DNA of 64,000 nt. Source: JAENVT01 sp963773085 (GTDB lineage: Bacteria; Actinomycetota; Acidimicrobiia; Acidimicrobiales; Ilumatobacteraceae). Every line of letters begins with the position of its first letter. Position 1 is the stretch's first letter. This document shows, piece after piece, positions 60,658-64,000 of this stretch. The position numbers and the translations under genes are program-made. The stretch is taken from contig CAVYZS010000001.1 of the NCBI GenBank assembly GCA_963773085.1, positions 124,001-188,000 of the forward strand. The letters are read 5' to 3'. The notes beneath the pieces are model-generated. The model did not search any database. It worked only from the letters and a program-made list of their open reading frames with translations, and was not told where the DNA came from.

Positions 60658-61109
60658 AGGTCCAGGAAATCACGGTGCGGCCACCGGTCACAGCTGCAGC
60701 CGATACGACCATTCTGCAGGCAGCCCAGCTGATGTCGCGCCAGGCCGTTGGGTCGCTGATCATCACTGAGGGGGACCGTCTGATCGGCATTGTGACCGAT
60801 CGGGATCTTGTGATCAGGGCCCTCGCCAGAGGGTTGCCCCTCGACACACGAATCGACGACATCATGAGCATGAACGTCATCGCGCTCGATGCTGCAGCCG
60901 ACGTGCGCGATGCGATGAGCGCCTTCGGTCATCATGCAGTGCGCCGGCTTCCCATCATCGACCACGGCAAGGTCACCGGGCTGCTCGCGCTCGACGACCT
61001 GGTTGTCGCCCTCGCCGGTCAGTTCGGCGAGGTCACGACGGGCCTCACGGCCCAACTGCTGTTCCCGCACGCCTCCGACGAAGCCAGGCATCCTGCCGAG
61101 CTGGAGTGA
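60654..61109 (+). CDS. Two-CBS-domain protein (Hrp1-like)
   Basis: A 151 aa protein made only of a CBS pair: VTAAADTTILQAAQLMSRQAV, GSLIITEGDRLIGIVTDRDLVIR and AVRRLPIIDHGKVTGLLALDDLV. Such pairs bind adenosyl ligands. Hypoxic response protein 1 of M. tuberculosis (Rv2626c), strongly DosR-dependent, has the same architecture. Translationally coupled to DUF1918. Its TGA lies inside the palindrome at 61107. Confidence 0.87.
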   Translation: MKVQEITVRPPVTAAADTTILQAAQLMSRQAVGSLIITEGDRLIGIVTDRDLVIRALARGLPLDTRIDDIMSMNVIALDAAADVRDAMSAFGHHAVRRLPIIDHGKVTGLLALDDLVVALAGQFGEVTTGLTAQLLFPHASDEARHPAELE

Positions 61110-61124
61110 GACCGATCGGTCTCA
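61107..61124. terminator. 18-bp perfect palindrome holding both convergent stop codons
   Basis: TGAGACCGATCGGTCTCA is fully symmetrical; its first three bases are the CBS gene stop and its last three are the stop of the convergent response regulator on the other strand. It may work as a compact convergent terminator or as a protein site. Confidence 0.5.
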
Positions 61125-61799
61125 ACGCATGGCCGGCCTCTTGGTCTTCGAGCTCTCGACCGACAGGATTCCGGCCCGGGCCGCAGCGACGACAGCGTCC
61201 AACCGGGTGTGCACGCCAAGGTGCTTCATCGCCCGGCGGATGTGGTTCCGCACGGTATGAGTGGACAATTCCATGCAACCGGCGATCTCGGCGACACTTC
61301 GCCCATCAGCCAGGAGCTGCAGCACTTCGCGCTCGCGGTCGGAGACCGTGTGGCCACCACGCGGTGTGGACCAGCGTTCACGAAGCAGAAGAGCAAGTTC
61401 GGCCGTCGGGAAGTAGGCGCAATCGTCGGCGGCCGACGAAACGGCGCCGACCAACTCTTCGACGCGTGCAGATTTGTGCACGTACCCGATGCATCCCATG
61501 TCGACGGCGATCGCCAGTGCCTTGTTGTCGCTGGCGCCGGTGATCACCACGATCTTGGACCTCGGCGAGACCGCACGGATCCGCCTGATCGCGGCGATCG
61601 CGTCGCCGTCGGGTAGGTCGACGTCCAGCAGAACTACGTCGGGTGGCGTCGCGATACACGCCTCGACCGCTTCCTTGATGCTCCCGGCGGTTGCCACTGC
61701 GCGCATTGTGGGCTCGCCGTTGACGACCATGGCCAAACCCTTGGCAACTATGTAGTGACCGTCAACAACCAGCACATCGATCAGACCTTGGCGTTCCAT
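61122..61799 (-). CDS. Atypical NarL-family response regulator
   Basis: A 225 aa regulator. The receiver starts DVLVVDGHYIVAKGLAMV, where the usual acidic DD pair is DG; the phospho-Asp (VVLLDVDLPDG), Thr/Ser (VITGAS) and Lys (YVHKSAR) are kept. The LuxR HTH is VSDREREVLQLLADGRSVAEIA with STHTVRNHIRRAMKHLGV. The weakened metal pocket may lower phosphorylation. ATG 61799 is used. It is divergent from the DevR-like gene and shares its box-bearing promoter. Confidence 0.85.
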   Translation of the reverse strand: MERQGLIDVLVVDGHYIVAKGLAMVVNGEPTMRAVATAGSIKEAVEACIATPPDVVLLDVDLPDGDAIAAIRRIRAVSPRSKIVVITGASDNKALAIAVDMGCIGYVHKSARVEELVGAVSSAADDCAYFPTAELALLLRERWSTPRGGHTVSDREREVLQLLADGRSVAEIAGCMELSTHTVRNHIRRAMKHLGVHTRLDAVVAAARAGILSVESSKTKRPAMR

Positions 61800-61882
61800 A
61801 TCCGTGCCCCTTGCTCCGTTCAAGCATTTCTGCCACAAAAGGTTGTTGACACCAGATCACCTGATCTTGATGCGAAACGGTA

Positions 61883-61896
61883 GGGGAGAACGTCCC
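61883..61896. promoter_or_regulatory. Imperfect DosR-box-like site GGGGA-GAAC-GTCCC
   Basis: One GTCCC half-site is intact, the other is changed. It lies 26 nt from the better box at 61923 in the promoter between the two divergent regulators; paired strong and weak boxes are usual at DosR-controlled promoters. Confidence 0.35.
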
Positions 61897-61922
61897 GTCC
61901 TCGCCCGCCGTCAGGGCGGCGA

Positions 61923-61936
61923 AGGACCTTGGTCCT
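61923..61936. promoter_or_regulatory. DosR-box-like palindrome AGGAC-CTTG-GTCCT
   Basis: Perfect 5-bp half-sites and a 4-nt spacer, extended by one more pair (A...T) outside. It ends 34 nt before the DevR-like ATG, a position suited to autoregulation. Confidence 0.55.
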
Positions 61937-61970
61937 TGGTAATTGGCACGAGATGTGATCCCATAGGGGG

Positions 61971-62627
61971 ATGGACGAAGTTTCCCAGAAGGTCACGGTG
62001 TTCCTTCTCGATGACCACGAGCTTGTCCGCGAGGGCGTTCGGCAGCTGTTGGAAGCAGATGGCACGATCGAGGTCGTCGGCGAAGCCGGCACCTGCGCCG
62101 ACGCTGTGACACGAATCCGAGCGACCCGACCGCAGGTCGCAGTTCTCGACGTGCAGTTGCCCGACGGAAGCGGGGTCGAAGTCTGTCGAGATGTTCGCAG
62201 CATGCGGCCGGATCTGGTCTGTCTGATGTTGACCTCGTTCTCCGACGAAGAGGCTCTCTTCCAGTCGGTGATGGCAGGTGCCGCCGGATACGTCCTGAAG
62301 CAGATTCGTGGCAATGATCTGGTCTCGGCAGTACATCGGGTGGCGAATGGCGAATCGCTCATCGATCCTGCTGTCACCGGGCAACTGCTCGAGCGGCTGC
62401 GTAACCCGCATCAGGACCAAGATCCGCGTCTAGCAGCATTGACCGAGCTCGAACGGACGATTCTCGACTACGTGGCGGAGGGTCTGACCAATCGCCAGAT
62501 CGCCAACAAGGTCAATCGTGCCGAGAAGACCGTCAAGAACTACATGTCGTCGATCCTGATGAAGCTGGGCATGACCAGGCGAACCGAGGCTGCCGTCTTC
62601 GCCGTCAGGGCCAAGACCGAGAGCTGA
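61971..62627 (+). CDS. devR: DevR/DosR-like response regulator
   Basis: A 218 aa regulator. Receiver: [20 protein letters not shown], phospho-Asp in [17 protein letters not shown], Thr in [12 protein letters not shown], Lys in [8 protein letters not shown]. DNA-binding domain: [22 protein letters not shown] and [18 protein letters not shown] with RRTEAAVFA. From memory these segments match mycobacterial DevR ([34 protein letters not shown]) more closely than generic NarL proteins. The AEKTVKNY recognition helix contacts the DosR box in that family. The kinase is probably the convergent gene at 62646. Confidence 0.82.
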   Translation: [218 protein letters not shown]

Positions 62628-62645
62628 TCGACCCAATCGGCGGGT

Positions 62646-63689
62646 TCAGCCACCCGAGGTGGATCGAGGCACCATCCAACGCACCTCGGTCCCACGAGGG
62701 TTGCCGGCGGAGAACGTTGCCTGGCCGCCGAGCCGCGTCGCCCGCTCTCGGATGTTGCGAAGCCCGAGCCCTCCGGTCTGAATCGCCGTTTTCGGGGGGA
62801 TACCTACGCCATCGTCGGAAACGACGAGGGTTACCGAATCGGCTCCGACGTCGAGCGAAACGTCGGTCTTCGTCGCCTGTGCGTGCTTGGCGACGTTCAT
62901 CAATGCCTCGCGGAGCACGGTCAACAACTCGGAGCTGAGGTCGTTCGACACATTGCCGAGAATGCCACCGAGCCTCAACGTCGGACGATGACCGAGGAGC
63001 CGTGCGGCCTCGTTGATGCTGACACTCAACGCCGCGGCCAACCCACTGTCGAGTTGAGACGGCCGTTGCAAGGTGAAGATGACCCCGCGTATCTCGCGGA
63101 TGGCTTCGTCGATCTCGTCGACCACCGCCGACACCCGTTCGGTCGTGTCGGGACGGCCGGTCGACGCCTGCAAATGCAGCCCGGCGGCGAACAACCGTTG
63201 AATGACGCTGTCGTGCAACTCGCGAGCAATGCGGTCGCGGTCGTCGAGCACCTCGAGACGGGTCCTCGCCTCGAGGAGTTGCGCCGATGTCTCCAGCCTC
63301 TCGGTGACATCGCGCACAGTTGCCACGGTGGCCGCAATCTCGCCGCTCAGTGGGCTCAGGGCGATCTCTACTGGCACCTCGCGGCCGGTTCGGTGCAACG
63401 CCGTGAGCAGTAATCCGCTGCCCATGGGCCGAGCTTTCGGACCGGCGGCGTAGGCCGTCCGGTGCGAACGATGCAGGGGATGTAGTCGGTCGGGAATCAA
63501 CACCTCGATCTGCAGCCCGACCAAGTCTGACGGCGACCAATCGAGAACATCGACGCTGTGCGCGTTGGCGTACAAGATGGTGCCATCGTTGTCGACAACG
63601 ACGACCATCTCCGGAATGCTCTCGAACAACGCCCAAGGATTCACCGACGCGTCAGCCACCAGCGCAGTTCTAGCCCATGATCGCAGCAA
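62646..63689 (-). CDS. PAS sensor histidine kinase, DevS-like catalytic core
   Basis: A 347 aa soluble kinase. PAS domain (SIPEMVVVVDNDGTILYAN, DLVGLQIEVLIPDRLHPLHR, TALHRTGREVPVEIALSPL), coiled linker, HisKA_3 with His in ARELHDSVIQRLFAAGLHLQ, and HATPase (VLREALMNVAKHAQ, VSDDGVGIP, GGLGLRNIRERATRLGG). The catalytic core resembles DevS/DosT, but the two GAF domains are replaced by one PAS. No membrane span. It begins 4 nt after a USP stop, and the Mtb dev operon also carries a USP gene (Rv3134c). Confidence 0.88.
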   Translation of the reverse strand: MLRSWARTALVADASVNPWALFESIPEMVVVVDNDGTILYANAHSVDVLDWSPSDLVGLQIEVLIPDRLHPLHRSHRTAYAAGPKARPMGSGLLLTALHRTGREVPVEIALSPLSGEIAATVATVRDVTERLETSAQLLEARTRLEVLDDRDRIARELHDSVIQRLFAAGLHLQASTGRPDTTERVSAVVDEIDEAIREIRGVIFTLQRPSQLDSGLAAALSVSINEAARLLGHRPTLRLGGILGNVSNDLSSELLTVLREALMNVAKHAQATKTDVSLDVGADSVTLVVSDDGVGIPPKTAIQTGGLGLRNIRERATRLGGQATFSAGNPRGTEVRWMVPRSTSGG

Positions 63690-63692
63690 TGG

Positions 63693-64000
63693 CTACTTAC
63701 TGGTCACGAGTTCTTCGTGACGGCGGGGTTGATCATCGGGATCGTGACGTCCTGGAATTCGTACCACCGCGACGGGAGTGACGGCGTGATGTAGCACGCT
63801 GCGGCTCACCGACCCGAGCACGAGCGATCGCAATCCACCACGACCTCGGGAGCCGACGACGAGTAGGTCAGCGCCCTCGGTCTCCCTCAACAACGCCTCG
63901 GCGGGTGTTTTCTCGCAGAGTGTCGAGTGAATGACCACCGATCCATCGGTCAACCGCGTGCCCAGCGACTCGAGGCTCGATTGCAGTTCCTTGGCAGCGG
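63693..64000 (-). CDS. Universal stress protein, 5' end outside window
   Basis: The C-terminal 101 codons of a USP: AAKELQSSLESLGTRLTDGS, CEKTPAEALLRETEGADLLV, then the ATP-binding end VVGSRGRGGLRSLVLGSVSRSVL and VTPVAVVRIP. The frame is open to the window edge. A TTG near 63953 is in frame but falls inside the domain, so the true start is beyond 64000. Next gene downstream is the histidine kinase, 3 nt away. Confidence 0.87.
   Translation of the reverse strand, partial: AAKELQSSLESLGTRLTDGSVVIHSTLCEKTPAEALLRETEGADLLVVGSRGRGGLRSLVLGSVSRSVLHHAVTPVAVVRIPGRHDPDDQPRRHEELVTSK

Overview
The window is GC-rich, densely coded DNA from an actinobacterium. GTG and TTG starts are common, start and stop codons often overlap by 4 nt (ATGA/GTGA), and many families are typical of Actinomycetota (DUF2510, DUF1918, TIGR03086, NarL/DevR regulators, class III cyclase-ATPase regulators). 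A secreted repeat domain (RLFDTR...LNVT...SNLNF...VDVxGWF), seen in two intact genes and one remnant, together with a KstD-like flavoprotein, makes me lean to class Acidimicrobiia (Ilumatobacter-like). That placement is inference. I saw no rRNA, CRISPR array, transposase or integrase; there is one tRNA.

Layout. 0-6 kb: end of a membrane protein, GluQ, a 2OG-Fe(II) oxygenase, an L,D-transpeptidase lipoprotein, then a minus-strand run of a degenerate GGDEF protein, a frame-disrupted MBL-Rieske protein and a broken DUF4177/DUF2510 gene. 6-11 kb: a tightly overlapping minus-strand operon larB-larC-rhodanese-ABC permease-ABC ATPase, preceded by a cyclic-nucleotide-binding protein. 11-23 kb: pheA, a KstD-like flavoprotein, tRNA-Ser(UGA), a phosphotransferase, a secreted subtilase, an aldo/keto reductase, an MDR dehydrogenase and an amidase. 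23-29 kb: a MacB/FtsX-type ABC exporter divergent from a NarL-type two-component system. 29-38 kb: a NuoF-like flavoprotein, a sulfatase, secreted peptidoglycan-binding and GH114 proteins with a decayed GH114 copy, and a degenerate Hsp70-like protein. 38-50 kb: a P-type ATPase-hemerythrin fusion, a frame-disrupted cyclase/NB-ARC regulator, an acetoacetate-decarboxylase-like protein, a large FAD oxidoreductase and an operon ending in apbE.

50-64 kb is the most interesting part. It looks like a DosR/DevR-type hypoxia or dormancy island: flavodoxin, GNAT/acyl-CoA ligase, two universal stress proteins, ferritin-like protein, deoC-deoA, phosphoribosyltransferase, PAS protein, baeRF protein, DUF1918 plus CBS pair, and a DevR-like regulator beside a USP-histidine kinase pair. 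Palindromes of the form GGAC-N4-GTCC, which resemble the mycobacterial DosR box, lie in front of three of its transcription units.

A second window-wide theme is that at least nine genes are broken by single-base indels, nearly all apparent one-base insertions, with no other damage. Removing one base per site restores full-length proteins and natural 4-nt gene overlaps. This points to sequence error or very recent decay rather than old pseudogenes, and it should be resolved before any of these genes is called non-functional.
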